In this document: positions 27,185-36,111 of the stretch, in pieces
Position numbering within the stretch: position 1 is the first letter of the stretch
How the letters are laid out: each line of letters opens with the position of its first letter
Assembly (NCBI GenBank): GCA_020851075.1
Contig: JADZDL010000138.1
Coordinates: 1-56,128 of the forward strand
Length of the DNA: 56,128 bases
DNA from: Planctomycetota bacterium
Lineage (GTDB): Bacteria; Planctomycetota; UBA1135; UBA2386
Direction: 5' to 3'
Position numbers and translations under genes: made by a program
The notes under the pieces: generated by a model
The model's database searches: none
Seen by the model: the letters and a program-made list of their open reading frames with translations, nothing else
What the model was told of the DNA's origin: nothing

Positions 27185-27220
27185 TCGATGTCTCGCATCG
27201 AAACCTTCGGTTTGTCGATG
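27185..27220. promoter_or_regulatory. Operator-like repeats between the LysR gene and the HPF-like gene
   Basis: TCGATG-TCTCG-CATCGA (27185-27201) is a perfect inverted repeat with the length and spacing common for LysR binding sites. A third TCGATG lies at 27215-27220, and AAACC-TTC-GGTTT (27201-27213) sits between. LysR proteins usually bind in the gap between their own gene and a divergent target. Confidence 0.5.
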
Positions 27221-27267
27221 CGGCCTAAGTAGCCGATCCTCAGCACGTTCCAAACCAAAGACAACTC

Positions 27268-27585
27268 ATGAACGTGCTCGTCTCCTTCCGCGATCGCCGC
27301 CCATCCGAACAACTGGCCTACGTAGCGCGCCGCTCCGTCGAGAGCGCGCTCGACCGGTTCCGGACCCGGATCCGCGATATCACGATCAAGATCCGCGATG
27401 AGAACGGTCCCAAGGGCGGTGAGGATCAGGCCTGCTCGCTGGCGGTGCGGGTCCAGGGTGGTGGCGAGATCCACCTCCATGACCGCGACAGTTCGCCCGA
27501 GTCCGCCCTGCACCGTCTGGCCCGCCGGGCCGCCCGCATCCTCGCTGGCATGACGCGCTTGCGCCATCGCCGCAAACCAGGCTGA
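27268..27585 (+). CDS. HPF/RaiA-like ribosome-associated protein
   Basis: A 105-residue protein resembling the short hibernation-promoting factor family: MNVLVSFRDRRPSEQLAYVARRSVESALDRF, then ITIKIRDENGPKGGEDQACSLAVRVQGGGEIHLHDRDSSPESALHRLARRAARIL, with a basic C-terminus (RLRHRRKPG). The GPKGG and the alternating strand-helix pattern fit the beta-alpha-beta3-alpha fold. Such proteins bind the 30S decoding region in resting cells. The sequence is divergent, so the family call is fair rather than certain. htpX follows after 59 bases on the same strand. Confidence 0.75.
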   Translation: MNVLVSFRDRRPSEQLAYVARRSVESALDRFRTRIRDITIKIRDENGPKGGEDQACSLAVRVQGGGEIHLHDRDSSPESALHRLARRAARILAGMTRLRHRRKPG

Positions 27586-27644
27586 GCCGACCGTCACCGG
27601 TCCGCGTCTCCCGATCCCCGCGACCCCTGCTGCGGAGAATCCTC

Positions 27645-28532
27645 ATGAACAACCAACTGAAGACCATCCTGTTGCTCGGCGGCTTGTCCGTCCTGCTCGT
27701 CTCGCTCGGTGGCGCCATCGGCGGCGCCTTCACCTACGTGTTCCTCGGCATCGCGCTGCTGATGAACCTGTTTGGCTACCTCTATTCGGACCGCATCGTG
27801 CTGCGCATGAGCGGTGCGCGCATCGTCGACGAAGCCGAAGCACCGGCGCTGCACCAGATGGTGCGCGAACTGGCCGATCGCGCCGGCCTGCCAATGCCGA
27901 CCCTGGCGATCGTGCAGGATCCGACCCCCAACGCGTTCGCCACCGGGCGTTCGCCATCGCGTGCGGTGATCGCCGTGCACGAAGGCCTGCTGCGCCTCGT
28001 CACGCCGGGCGAATTGCGCGGCGTGCTGGCGCATGAACTCGCGCACGTGAAGAACCGCGACACCCTGGTCGCGACCATCGCGGCCGCCGGGGCCACCGCG
28101 ATCACGCACTTTGCGCACATGATCCAGTGGAGCGCGATCCTCGGTGGTGGCTCGTCGAACGACGAAGAAGAAGGTAGTGCGGGCGGTGGCCTGCTGATGG
28201 CCTTCCTGGCCCCGATTGGCGCCATGCTGCTGCAGATGGGCATCAGCCGTTCGCGCGAATTCCTCGCCGACGACTACGCGGGCCGGCTCACGGGCGAACC
28301 CGAACAGCTCGCGAGTGCGCTGCAGAAACTGCAGGCGTATGGCGAACACATGGTCGCCCAAGGTGCCACCGGGCCGCAACCGGCCACCGCGGGCCTCGCG
28401 ATCGTGAATCCACTCGCGGGCGGCGGCATGTTCCGCTGGTTCTCGACCCACCCGCCCATCGAAGCACGGGTGACGAAGCTGCACGATCTCGCGCGCGAAC
28501 TCGGCCGCGCCTTCGACGAACGCGTCGCGTAG
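27645..28532 (+). CDS. htpX: HtpX membrane metalloprotease
   Basis: A 295-residue inner-membrane zinc protease (M48 family) that removes misfolded membrane proteins. Two N-terminal helices (about 7-25 and 28-46) are followed by the active site HELAH at 130-134, with the third zinc ligand Glu in SREFLADDYA at about 208. Other family motifs are NAFATGRSP and FSTHPPIEARV. GGAG lies 8 bases before ATG 27645. Length matches E. coli HtpX (293). Together with the upstream HPF-like gene it suggests a stress-related unit. Confidence 0.95.
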   Translation: MNNQLKTILLLGGLSVLLVSLGGAIGGAFTYVFLGIALLMNLFGYLYSDRIVLRMSGARIVDEAEAPALHQMVRELADRAGLPMPTLAIVQDPTPNAFATGRSPSRAVIAVHEGLLRLVTPGELRGVLAHELAHVKNRDTLVATIAAAGATAITHFAHMIQWSAILGGGSSNDEEEGSAGGGLLMAFLAPIGAMLLQMGISRSREFLADDYAGRLTGEPEQLASALQKLQAYGEHMVAQGATGPQPATAGLAIVNPLAGGGMFRWFSTHPPIEARVTKLHDLARELGRAFDERVA

Positions 28533-28534
28533 CC

Positions 28535-29458
28535 CTACCGGGTCAGCAGCAGGAGCGCGGCCCCACCGACCGCAACCAGGGTGCCGACGAAGCCCAGCCA
28601 GCCGACCCGCGCGCCGTAGGCGATGCGGGCTACGGGCATCATGAACAGCGGCGAACTCGCCATGAGGGTCGCCGCGATGCCGAGCGGGGCCAGGTGCGTG
28701 GCGGTCATCGACAACCACACGCCGAGCACCGGGCCAAACACCATGCCGACCATGGCGCCGGCAAACGCCGTGCGGTGGCGCAGGACAACGAGCATGGCAA
28801 GAGGGCGCCGCTGCACGATGGCCAGCAGCTGCAGCGCCACCGCCCCCGTCGCCATTCGCACCAACGTCGCCGGCAACGGACTGACGCCGGCGGGCAGGTC
28901 GGCAGTCTCCGCCATGCCCTGCCGCGCCAGCACGACGCCGCCCGCCTGCCCCAACGCACCAAGCAGCGCACCCCCGATCCCGAGCCACCACTGCCGCGGG
29001 GACAGGTTTGGGCTCCACGCCGACCCTTCCCGGCTCCGCATCAGCACGAGGGCCACACCGAGCATCGACAGGGCGATGCCGAGCACCATCCAGCCGTTCG
29101 GCAGGTCTCCTTGCAGCGCCGCGATGCCAGCCGCCATGGCCGGCCATGTCGCCATGACCACCGAACTGAGGCGCGGCCCGATCGTGGCCAGCGCATGGAA
29201 GTAGCCGATATCGCCGAGCACGAGGCCTGCGAGGCCCGAAAGGGCCAGCAGCACGATGCGTTCCATCGGCGCCTGCGTGGGCCAGACTTCGCCGGACGAC
29301 CACCACACCAGCAGTGCGAGCACCGGCAACGCCGCCCACAGGCGGAACTGGTTGGTCGCGATGCCGCCGACGGCACGACTGGCGATGCCAAAGGACAGGC
29401 TCGAGACGGTCCAACACATCGCGGTGGCAACCGCGCAGACTTCGCCGAGGTAGGGCAT
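28535..29458 (-). CDS. DMT/EamA-family transporter
   Basis: A 307-residue protein with about ten membrane helices arranged as two EamA repeats (first GEVCAVATAMCWTVSSLSFG, second WWLGIGGALLGALGQAGGVVLARQG). These carry small metabolites, often amino acids, out of or into the cell; the substrate cannot be read from sequence. I placed the start at ATG 29458 (MPYLGEVCAVAT), where the first helix begins. The gene is convergent with htpX, two bases apart, and divergent from the Xer recombinase, leaving 52 bases for both promoters. Confidence 0.88.
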   Translation of the reverse strand: MPYLGEVCAVATAMCWTVSSLSFGIASRAVGGIATNQFRLWAALPVLALLVWWSSGEVWPTQAPMERIVLLALSGLAGLVLGDIGYFHALATIGPRLSSVVMATWPAMAAGIAALQGDLPNGWMVLGIALSMLGVALVLMRSREGSAWSPNLSPRQWWLGIGGALLGALGQAGGVVLARQGMAETADLPAGVSPLPATLVRMATGAVALQLLAIVQRRPLAMLVVLRHRTAFAGAMVGMVFGPVLGVWLSMTATHLAPLGIAATLMASSPLFMMPVARIAYGARVGWLGFVGTLVAVGGAALLLLTR

Positions 29459-29510
29459 CGTGCAAATCCGGCAGCGCAGAACCGCCTGCTGGCCGTAACT
29501 TCTAGCGACC

Positions 29511-30425
29511 GTGACCGAGGTCGTCGACGAGTTCCTGCACTGGCTGCAGAGCGAGCAGCAGAAGAGCACCGCCACGCTGCGTGCCTACGGTGGCGACCTG
29601 CGCACCTTCGCCGTGTGGCTGCAGGGGCACGGGTGCACACCGGAGCAGACGACGCGCTTCCTGTTGCGCCGCTATCTCGTCGAGCTCGAGCAGCAGGGCC
29701 TTGTCGCGACGTCCGTGCAGCGCAAGCTCGCGAGCCTGCGCGGCCTGTTCGGCTGGCTGCAGGAACGTGGCCGCATGGAGAAGAACCCGGCCAAGCTGCT
29801 GAAGGGCCCCAAAGCGCCGCGCCGCGTGCCGCACTTCCTCACGACGGCCGAAGTCGATCTGCTGCTCGGGCAGGCATTCTGTGAGTCGCCGCAGGGCCAG
29901 CGCGACCGCGCCATCGTCGAGGTGCTCTATTCGACCGGCTGCCGCGTCAGCGAATGCTCGGGCATGAAACTGGCGCAGCTGGACCTCGAAGAAGGCATCG
30001 TGCGCGTGCTCGGCAAGGGCCAGAAGGAGCGCATCGCGATGCTCGGTGGCCCCGCGCGCACGGCGGTGCTGGCCTGGCTCGAAGGTCGCCGCCAGCTGCT
30101 CCAGCAGGCGAAGCGAACGGATCCGGGCAGTCTGTGGGTGAACCGCTTCGGCCGCCCGCTGAGTTCGCGCTGGGTGTTCCAGACCGTCGTCGACTGCGCG
30201 AGGCGCGCCGGCATCCAATCGTCACTGACACCGCACGGCCTGCGCCATTCGTTTGCGACCCACCTGCTCGACCGCGGCGCCGACCTGCGCAGCGTGCAGG
30301 AGCTGCTCGGTCACGCGCGCCTCGTCACGACCGAGATCTACACCCACGTGTCGATCGGTCGTTTGCGCGAGGTCTACGACCATGCGCACCCACACGGCCG
30401 CGACCACGACACGGGCACAACGTAG
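29511..30425 (+). CDS. XerC/XerD-type tyrosine recombinase
   Basis: A 304-residue site-specific recombinase of the Xer group. The N-terminal SAM-like core-binding domain is at about 1-90, the catalytic domain follows with Arg in STGCRVSECSGMKLAQLDL, Lys in GKGQKERIAML, HGLRHSFATHLLDRGADLRSVQELLGHARLVTTEIYTHV (His-x-x-Arg, second His, nucleophile Tyr). Length and motifs fit chromosome dimer resolution rather than a phage integrase; whether it is XerC or XerD is not decided. The start is GTG 29511. No dif-like site was recognised near it. The C-terminus is His-rich (HAHPHGRDHD). Confidence 0.92.
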   Translation: MTEVVDEFLHWLQSEQQKSTATLRAYGGDLRTFAVWLQGHGCTPEQTTRFLLRRYLVELEQQGLVATSVQRKLASLRGLFGWLQERGRMEKNPAKLLKGPKAPRRVPHFLTTAEVDLLLGQAFCESPQGQRDRAIVEVLYSTGCRVSECSGMKLAQLDLEEGIVRVLGKGQKERIAMLGGPARTAVLAWLEGRRQLLQQAKRTDPGSLWVNRFGRPLSSRWVFQTVVDCARRAGIQSSLTPHGLRHSFATHLLDRGADLRSVQELLGHARLVTTEIYTHVSIGRLREVYDHAHPHGRDHDTGTT

Positions 30426-30452
30426 CCCGGGCCGCCTCCCCCGTCGGACCTA

Positions 30453-31850
30453 TCACGGCAGGATCGAAAGCTGCAGCGCGTGGCTCGCGCGCAAGCCGAC
30501 CGAACCACAACCACCGCTGTCGAGGGCCAGCCACTGCGCCCCGAGCACCGTCCCGGCCGGCACGAGCGACAACGGCGCGGGCAAGACCATGCGGCCGTCG
30601 GCATCCCCGACCACGATCGAGAACACCGGCGCAGGCAGCCCGATCCACAGATCGAGGTCAAACAGCGGTGTCGGGATGGACGACACGCCCCCGAGCAGGA
30701 CCCCGCCCAGTGCGTTCGCGGGCCCGCGGCTACCGACGATCTGGAACTCGGCCTCGCCCGTTCGCGCCGCGCGACTGGCGTTGCACCACATACCATCGTC
30801 GCACGCGGGAGAACCACCACCAACACACTGCACTCCCGCGGGCAACAACTCATCGTCGCAGACTTGCCAGATCTGCTGCAGGTACGGGTAGACGAGCGGA
30901 TACCGATTCAGGGTCAAGAACACACCACTGGCGTCGTGGGCGCGGTCGACCCAGGCCGCAAATCCAAACGCGCCGCCGGCGCTGGCCTGCACGGTCTGGC
31001 CCTGCCCATCGCGGCGATCAAGCCAGATGCCGATGCCGTACGGAGCCCCTTCCGGATGCGGCGTGTTCAGGACTGGCAGACCAGAAGTCTGGTCCGACAG
31101 CATGACATCGACGCTGGCCGGCTGCAGCACCTGCACGCCATGCCAACTCCCGCGCGCCCGCAGCATGTCGACGAACGCAGCATAGTCCCGCAGGTTGCTG
31201 CGCGCGCCCCCGGCGATGCGCGGGTTCAAGGTCGGTCCAAACGCGTAGTAGTCGGTGGCCGTCATCTGCAGCGGCCCCGCGATGCGCTGCTGGAACAACT
31301 GCGCCCACGGCATTCCCGCGGCGACCTCACACACGGCCCCCGCGACATGCATCGACACACCCCCATACTCAAACGTGGTGCCGGGCGCGGCCTGCAACGG
31401 CAGGGTGGCAAGATGTTGGGCAGCAGCCCGCAGCGTGGTCGTGTTGTCGTTGATCGCCGGATCGTTCGCCGGCATGCCACTCGTGTGCGCAAAGCACATG
31501 CGCAGGGTGATCGCCGCGAGCGGTCCGCTGTTGTATTCCGGCAGGTACTGGCCGACGCGGTCATCGAGCGACAACGTGCCACTGTCGACCAACGACAGCA
31601 GCACTGCCGCCGAGAGCGTATTCGTCGCCGACGCGATGGCAACCACTTCGGCCAACGTGAAGGCCCCGTGCACCGATTGGTGCAGGGTCTGACCACGCTG
31701 ATCAACCTGGATGCAGGAGTCCCCGATCACCGGGTAGGCGGCGAGGAAGTCCTCGCCAATCGCGGCAACCGCATTGAGGTCGTGGCAACCAGGTCCCTGA
31801 GCTGCCAGCAGACACGGGAGAAGAACCGCAGCAACGGAAGAGCGAAGCAT
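30453..31850 (-). CDS. Secreted beta-lactamase-fold protein lacking catalytic motifs, with extra C-terminal domain
   Basis: A 465-residue protein with a short signal peptide (to about residue 17). Residues 25-330 follow the class C beta-lactamase/esterase fold (LSLDDRVGQYLPEY, ITLRMCFAHTSGMP). The active site is broken: Ser74-x-x-Asn77 (SATN) replaces SxxK, Tyr162-Gly-Gly replaces YxN, and the third motif reads SAGG where His/Lys-x-Gly is expected. It is therefore probably a non-hydrolytic binding protein (inference). Residues about 350-465 form a separate Gly/Ala/Leu-rich beta domain (EFQIVGSRGPANALGGVLLG...GSVGLRASHALQLSILP) like C-terminal domains I associate with secreted planctomycete proteins. 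ATG 31850 starts the signal peptide. Confidence 0.85.
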   Translation of the reverse strand: MLRSSVAAVLLPCLLAAQGPGCHDLNAVAAIGEDFLAAYPVIGDSCIQVDQRGQTLHQSVHGAFTLAEVVAIASATNTLSAAVLLSLVDSGTLSLDDRVGQYLPEYNSGPLAAITLRMCFAHTSGMPANDPAINDNTTTLRAAAQHLATLPLQAAPGTTFEYGGVSMHVAGAVCEVAAGMPWAQLFQQRIAGPLQMTATDYYAFGPTLNPRIAGGARSNLRDYAAFVDMLRARGSWHGVQVLQPASVDVMLSDQTSGLPVLNTPHPEGAPYGIGIWLDRRDGQGQTVQASAGGAFGFAAWVDRAHDASGVFLTLNRYPLVYPYLQQIWQVCDDELLPAGVQCVGGGSPACDDGMWCNASRAARTGEAEFQIVGSRGPANALGGVLLGGVSSIPTPLFDLDLWIGLPAPVFSIVVGDADGRMVLPAPLSLVPAGTVLGAQWLALDSGGCGSVGLRASHALQLSILP

Positions 31851-31894
31851 GGCCCCAATTGGCGCAGAGTGGCGCCGCGGGGACACAGCAGGCC

Positions 31895-34309
31895 TCAGGA
31901 AGCAGCGCGCCGCGACGTCGCGTCGATGGCGGCGAACGCGATCAGGTAGATCGCAGCGCTGCCAACGAGCACGGCGGCAAACCCGAACTGCATCGAGACG
32001 ATCACGCAAAGAATCGAGCCGACCACGGTGGTCGTGCCGTTTACGGCCCAGGCCCATGGCACGAACGAGGGGTTGATCTTCTGCACGATCGAGATGCCAT
32101 GCGCGAACGGCATGCCCAGCGCCATGGCCGCCGGCGCCACGAGCAGCATCACGACGGCGCCGCGCGCGATCAAGGGCAGCGTGATGCACGCGTGCACGAT
32201 CGCTTCGCTGCCGTACGCGAGCAGGCTGATCCACACGAGGATGGCCACCGGCACGAGCCGCGCCGCAGCGGAACCAGGCTTGAGCCACTTCCCGCTCAGC
32301 ATGCTGCCAACGCCGGTGAAGACGAGGATCGCAAACAGCGTGACGACGATCGAGTAGAGCGGCTGGCCGAGCAGCAGCGTGAACTTCTGGATCAATGCGA
32401 TCTCGATGCCGATGAAGCCGATGCCGAGGCCCGCGAAGTAGACCAGGAATGGCACCGCGCCGGCGCGCGAACCCGTCACCGTGCCGCGTCGGAACAGCAT
32501 CGGCAGGAGGATCAGCACCACCGCCGCGATCGAGCTGTACAACAATTGCCGCCAGAGGAACTGCGGGTTGCCCTGCACCACCCAGGTCGGTTCGTACTTG
32601 CGCGCCTCCGCGACATCGGGGCGATCCCAGCGCAGGAAGCTGAAGAAGTAGGGCCAGTCATCGGTGGTCGGCCGGATGTCGTACGGGTAGTCGGCGGTGA
32701 ACTTCGCCTTGTCGGGCGCCACCACGAACTCCTCGACGCCGTTCTTCAATTCCCGCCCCGGCAGGTAGCGCTTCTGGATCTTGCAGTCATCGGCCCACGC
32801 TTCGACCTTGGCGACTTCCTCGGCCGTGAACTTGCCCTTCTTGAGCATCACCGCGCAGAGGTTGTCCGGTGTCGACAGCGAGATCACGGAGGACGCGAAG
32901 TCGGCCTGCGCCGCCGGCGGCAACGCCGTGAACATGTTGTGCAGGAGCCGGATCGACTCCATGTCCGCGGCCATGCGCGTGATCTGCAGCACGCCATTGT
33001 CGGTCAGCCGGTCGTACATCGTGCGGCAGGCGCCGACGGTGTAGAGATAGTTCTCGGCGAGCACATACGCGCCGGAATTGAGCGCCGTCCACGTGTCGAT
33101 GCCCGTGAGCTGGATCACGTCGTAGTGCTCGGTGTCGCGCATGAGCGCGGAACGGCCTTCGTCGCAGACCACGTTGACGCGCGGATCGGCGAACAGCGGC
33201 GCCGAGAATTCCTTGGCGACACTGCCGTGCAGGTCGAGGATCGAACGGTTCAGTTCGATGCCGTGAATCACGCTCGCGTCGTGGATCTTGGCCGCCCAGA
33301 GGTCCGGCGCGCCACCGACCCCGATGACGCAGATCTTCGGTTTGGAGCCCTGCTTGAGCTCAAACGCCGAAGAGTACATCGTGTACTTGAGCACATCGAG
33401 CTTCTCCGGCTCGCTGCCGAAGTCGGTCAACATCGTGCCAGCGTCGCCGTCCTGACCAATCCACCACTGGCGCGGCAACGGCATCGCCATCGCCTTGGCC
33501 CCGCGGGCCTGCAGGAACGTGGGGAACGACGCGGGCAACGGCAGCACGTCGACGCGCGAATTGGCGGACCACTGGGAATACACCGGCCGGCCAAACGTCG
33601 GCACCGTGTGCGCCTGCGTGAGATCGAGCCAACGCTTGCCGGGCACCGGGAACCAACCGTCGAGCATCGGCATGCAGGCCACACTCGCAGCGGTGAGCAG
33701 GAGCAGACCACCGCGCGTCGAGGTGCCAACGGACGCCGGCGCCGCACTGATCGCGGCGAGCAGCGCCAGGGCCACCGTCGCGAGGAAACAACCGCCCGCA
33801 CCAACCGGCCACAACAGCAGGGGGCAGAGCAGGCAACCTACGCCTGCGCCAATCAGGTCGGCAGCGTAGACACTGTGCACCCGCGAGGCGTTCGCCGACA
33901 GCAGCAGTCCGATCGCCGTGCCGCCGAAGAAGAACGGCACCGCACAGGCGAGGTTGAAGGCCGAGAACTGCAGGGTCTCCTTCAGGGTCTCAAACTTCAG
34001 CGTCTCCGGAATCTGCGCCAGCAGCAGGTACGACCAGGACAAGGGCAGACTCACCACGAACATGAGGCTGAACGCCCAGATCCACTGCTGCGGATTCTTG
34101 CGCCACTTGCGATCAAACAGGGCCAGCAGCGAACCCGACGCACCGATGCCAAGCAGGCTGTTGCTGATGATCAGGAAGCCGAAATGGAAGTGCAGCCGCA
34201 GCGCGCAGACGCGCGTGAGCAGCACCTGGAACACGAGCAACGAGCCGGCGAGCAGCGCGATGGTGAGCCAGGAGCGGCGCAGGGAGACCGAGGGGTTGAG
34301 TTCCGTCAT
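31895..34309 (-). CDS. Fused MFS/spermidine synthase-like membrane protein
   Basis: An 804-residue protein. The N-terminal part (1-215) has about six helices. A soluble Rossmann domain (about 320-590) resembles spermidine synthase: ICVIGVGGAPDLWAAKIHDASVIHGIELNRSIL, DPRVNVVCDEGRSAL, YDVIQLTG. The C-terminal part (about 610-804) has five or six helices. Such fusions are common in some bacterial lineages and mostly uncharacterised. The aminopropyltransferase GGGxG motif reads GVGGAPD and the usual catalytic Asp region (YDVIxxD) reads YDVIQLTG, so polyamine synthesis is doubtful; a different SAM-dependent or regulatory role is possible. Confidence 0.85.
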   Translation of the reverse strand: MTELNPSVSLRRSWLTIALLAGSLLVFQVLLTRVCALRLHFHFGFLIISNSLLGIGASGSLLALFDRKWRKNPQQWIWAFSLMFVVSLPLSWSYLLLAQIPETLKFETLKETLQFSAFNLACAVPFFFGGTAIGLLLSANASRVHSVYAADLIGAGVGCLLCPLLLWPVGAGGCFLATVALALLAAISAAPASVGTSTRGGLLLLTAASVACMPMLDGWFPVPGKRWLDLTQAHTVPTFGRPVYSQWSANSRVDVLPLPASFPTFLQARGAKAMAMPLPRQWWIGQDGDAGTMLTDFGSEPEKLDVLKYTMYSSAFELKQGSKPKICVIGVGGAPDLWAAKIHDASVIHGIELNRSILDLHGSVAKEFSAPLFADPRVNVVCDEGRSALMRDTEHYDVIQLTGIDTWTALNSGAYVLAENYLYTVGACRTMYDRLTDNGVLQITRMAADMESIRLLHNMFTALPPAAQADFASSVISLSTPDNLCAVMLKKGKFTAEEVAKVEAWADDCKIQKRYLPGRELKNGVEEFVVAPDKAKFTADYPYDIRPTTDDWPYFFSFLRWDRPDVAEARKYEPTWVVQGNPQFLWRQLLYSSIAAVVLILLPMLFRRGTVTGSRAGAVPFLVYFAGLGIGFIGIEIALIQKFTLLLGQPLYSIVVTLFAILVFTGVGSMLSGKWLKPGSAAARLVPVAILVWISLLAYGSEAIVHACITLPLIARGAVVMLLVAPAAMALGMPFAHGISIVQKINPSFVPWAWAVNGTTTVVGSILCVIVSMQFGFAAVLVGSAAIYLIAFAAIDATSRRAAS

Positions 34310-34319
34310 GCGCAGTTTG

Positions 34320-34339
34320 GGCCGGACAATCTACCGGCC
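34320..34339. promoter_or_regulatory. Inverted repeat just upstream of the MFS/spermidine synthase-like gene
   Basis: GGCCGG and CCGGCC flank an 8-base AT-rich loop (ACAATCTA), 10 bases before the minus-strand start at 34309. It could be a terminator for the gene upstream or an operator. The rest of the 166-base gap to 34475 shows nothing recognisable. Confidence 0.35.
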
Positions 34340-34475
34340 AGAAGGCGCATCGAGGCCGAGAATCCCGCGCGATGGGCGACGTCTCGATCTGGAACACCAC
34401 CCCGTTCCGCGGCCGTGACGGGCCATCGCGTGCTGGCCCCGATGCCACCGCCACCGCTGGCCCCGGCGCGCGGCC

Positions 34476-35879
34476 TCAGAAGTTGCTGCGGTACGCGTCC
34501 CACATCGAAGCGTGCCACCCGGTCCAGGCCCGGTGCCACCCTTCGGTGTGCTGGACCTGCATGTAGCGGTCCATGTAGTCGAAGAACGCCGGATGGGCCC
34601 AATGGGCCTGCAAACCGAGCATGCGCGCCGCCAGCGCCTGGCCAACCCACCCGTTCGCGGAGCAGCAGCGCCGGTAGGGATTGTCGTCCCAGCCGGCGCG
34701 GTCGGTGTCGAGCTGCGAAGCGTGGTTGAAGCCCCATTCCGGCAGGTCGGCGTGTTCCTTCGTGTAGCCGCCAAACCCCCAGTTGTAGACCCCGGTGCTG
34801 GTCTCCCGCACGTAGAACGTCTGCCCGTCCTCGGCGAAGAACTGTTCGCCCGCAGCGGCACTGCGGCGCTCCGAGCGGTACTTCGCACCGATGCCGAGCA
34901 TGCTCTCGTCGTGAAGCACGAGCCCAGCCAGCAGGATGGGGAACTTGCGCCCGCTGCCGTGCCCACCGAGGCCCGGCCAACGGCCGCCGCCGCGCAGCAC
35001 CCCATACAGGTCGATGCCGAGTTGCGTCATGCGCACGAGCAGCTGGCGCTTCTGTTCGTTCGTGGCTTCGAGATTGAGCAGCAGACCGCCCGTCCCCACC
35101 AGCGCCGCGATCTCGCGCCCGTAATCGGGCATGTTGTCCGCGGGATGCGCGTAGCGAACCGGCCATTCGGGAAAGTGATCGAGCCAGACCCGCTCGAAGG
35201 CCGCGGCAACCACCTCGATGGGCGGCACCGTAGAGACCGGCTTCTCCCGCCGTAGCACCGTGAAATCAAGGTCGGCGGCGCGATGCGGCATGGTCTTGTC
35301 GCCGCGCACGTACGGCGGCCGGAACGCGTCCGGAGCCGGCGCTTCCTTGAGCACCGTCAATACGGCGGCGGTCTGTAACTGCGGCAGCAACTTGCGATCC
35401 AGGCGGCTGCGCACCGACACGAGGTTGGTCGGCCCGGCAAGTTTCAGCGCATGCTCGGCGTCGAGGCCGAACGCGACGTTCTGTTCGGGCGCGTACCGTT
35501 CCCGGTGTTCATCGCCGAACAGGCAGCTGTCGTAACCCTGCTTCATCGTGGTCGGGTCAGGGTCGACCATCGAACCATGCAGGATGCGGCCCTCGAGTTC
35601 GACACACCGGGGCTCGATGCTGATGATGGTGACCGGCCCGATCACCCAGGGATCGCCGTTCACGAACGCGCCGACCTCGACTTCCGCCGCAAAACGCCAG
35701 GTGATGCCGTGGTGTTCGACGAAGGTCGCCAGCTGCGGTATGCCCGCGCGATCCTGCCCGGCCGGAGTCACTTTGGGGGCGGACGCATCCTGGACCTGCG
35801 CCGGCAGCAGCGCCGCGCCGCCCAGCGTGCAGCCGAACAGAACGAGCGCACGGAAGGCGCTTTGCGCGGTAGTTGCCAC
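34476..35879 (-). CDS. Secreted protein of unknown function, possible alpha/alpha-barrel fold
   Basis: A 467-residue protein with a signal peptide (residues 1-27, ending LLPAQV). Part 1 (about 40-190) is beta-rich: HHGITWRFAAEVEVGAFVNGDPWVIGPVTI. Part 2 (about 230-467) is helical with conserved-looking aromatic/acidic motifs: NMPDYGREIAALVGTGGLLL, GLGGHGSGRKFPILLAGLVL, EDGQTFYVRETS, NPYRRCCSANGWVGQALAARMLG. It resembles uncharacterised secreted proteins I associate with planctomycetes, perhaps an alpha/alpha-toroid enzyme acting on polysaccharide; no family name can be given. The start GTG 35879 has no clear ribosome-binding site, so the N-terminus is uncertain by a few residues. Confidence 0.75.
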   Translation of the reverse strand: MATTAQSAFRALVLFGCTLGGAALLPAQVQDASAPKVTPAGQDRAGIPQLATFVEHHGITWRFAAEVEVGAFVNGDPWVIGPVTIISIEPRCVELEGRILHGSMVDPDPTTMKQGYDSCLFGDEHRERYAPEQNVAFGLDAEHALKLAGPTNLVSVRSRLDRKLLPQLQTAAVLTVLKEAPAPDAFRPPYVRGDKTMPHRAADLDFTVLRREKPVSTVPPIEVVAAAFERVWLDHFPEWPVRYAHPADNMPDYGREIAALVGTGGLLLNLEATNEQKRQLLVRMTQLGIDLYGVLRGGGRWPGLGGHGSGRKFPILLAGLVLHDESMLGIGAKYRSERRSAAAGEQFFAEDGQTFYVRETSTGVYNWGFGGYTKEHADLPEWGFNHASQLDTDRAGWDDNPYRRCCSANGWVGQALAARMLGLQAHWAHPAFFDYMDRYMQVQHTEGWHRAWTGWHASMWDAYRSNF

Positions 35880-36111
35880 GCCCGTAGGGTAAGCGGGCCA
35901 GCGCCGGATCCAAGCCAGATGCGCGCTCCTCGGCGGCCCCGAGGCCGTTCCTTGCGCCTGGGCTCCGCCCTGGCACCACCGAGCCGATCCGGGGAGTTCG
36001 CAAACCTCTCGATCCGGAACGCACCCGGCGTATGCTCGGATCGCCTCGGTCCGGTGCCCGCCGAACGCGGAGGCCCTCGTTCCCCTTTTGCCTTCGATCG
36101 GAGAGGTTGCC

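Noticed and set aside
29511..30425. Xer-type recombinase as a sign of a mobile element or integron
   Set aside because: No attachment repeats, phage genes or cassette array are near; the protein matches housekeeping XerC/D and its neighbours are ordinary chromosomal genes.
31851..32288. Extension of the beta-lactamase-fold frame upstream
   Set aside because: It overlaps the 3' end of the MFS/spermidine synthase-like gene, and a signal peptide starts at 31850.
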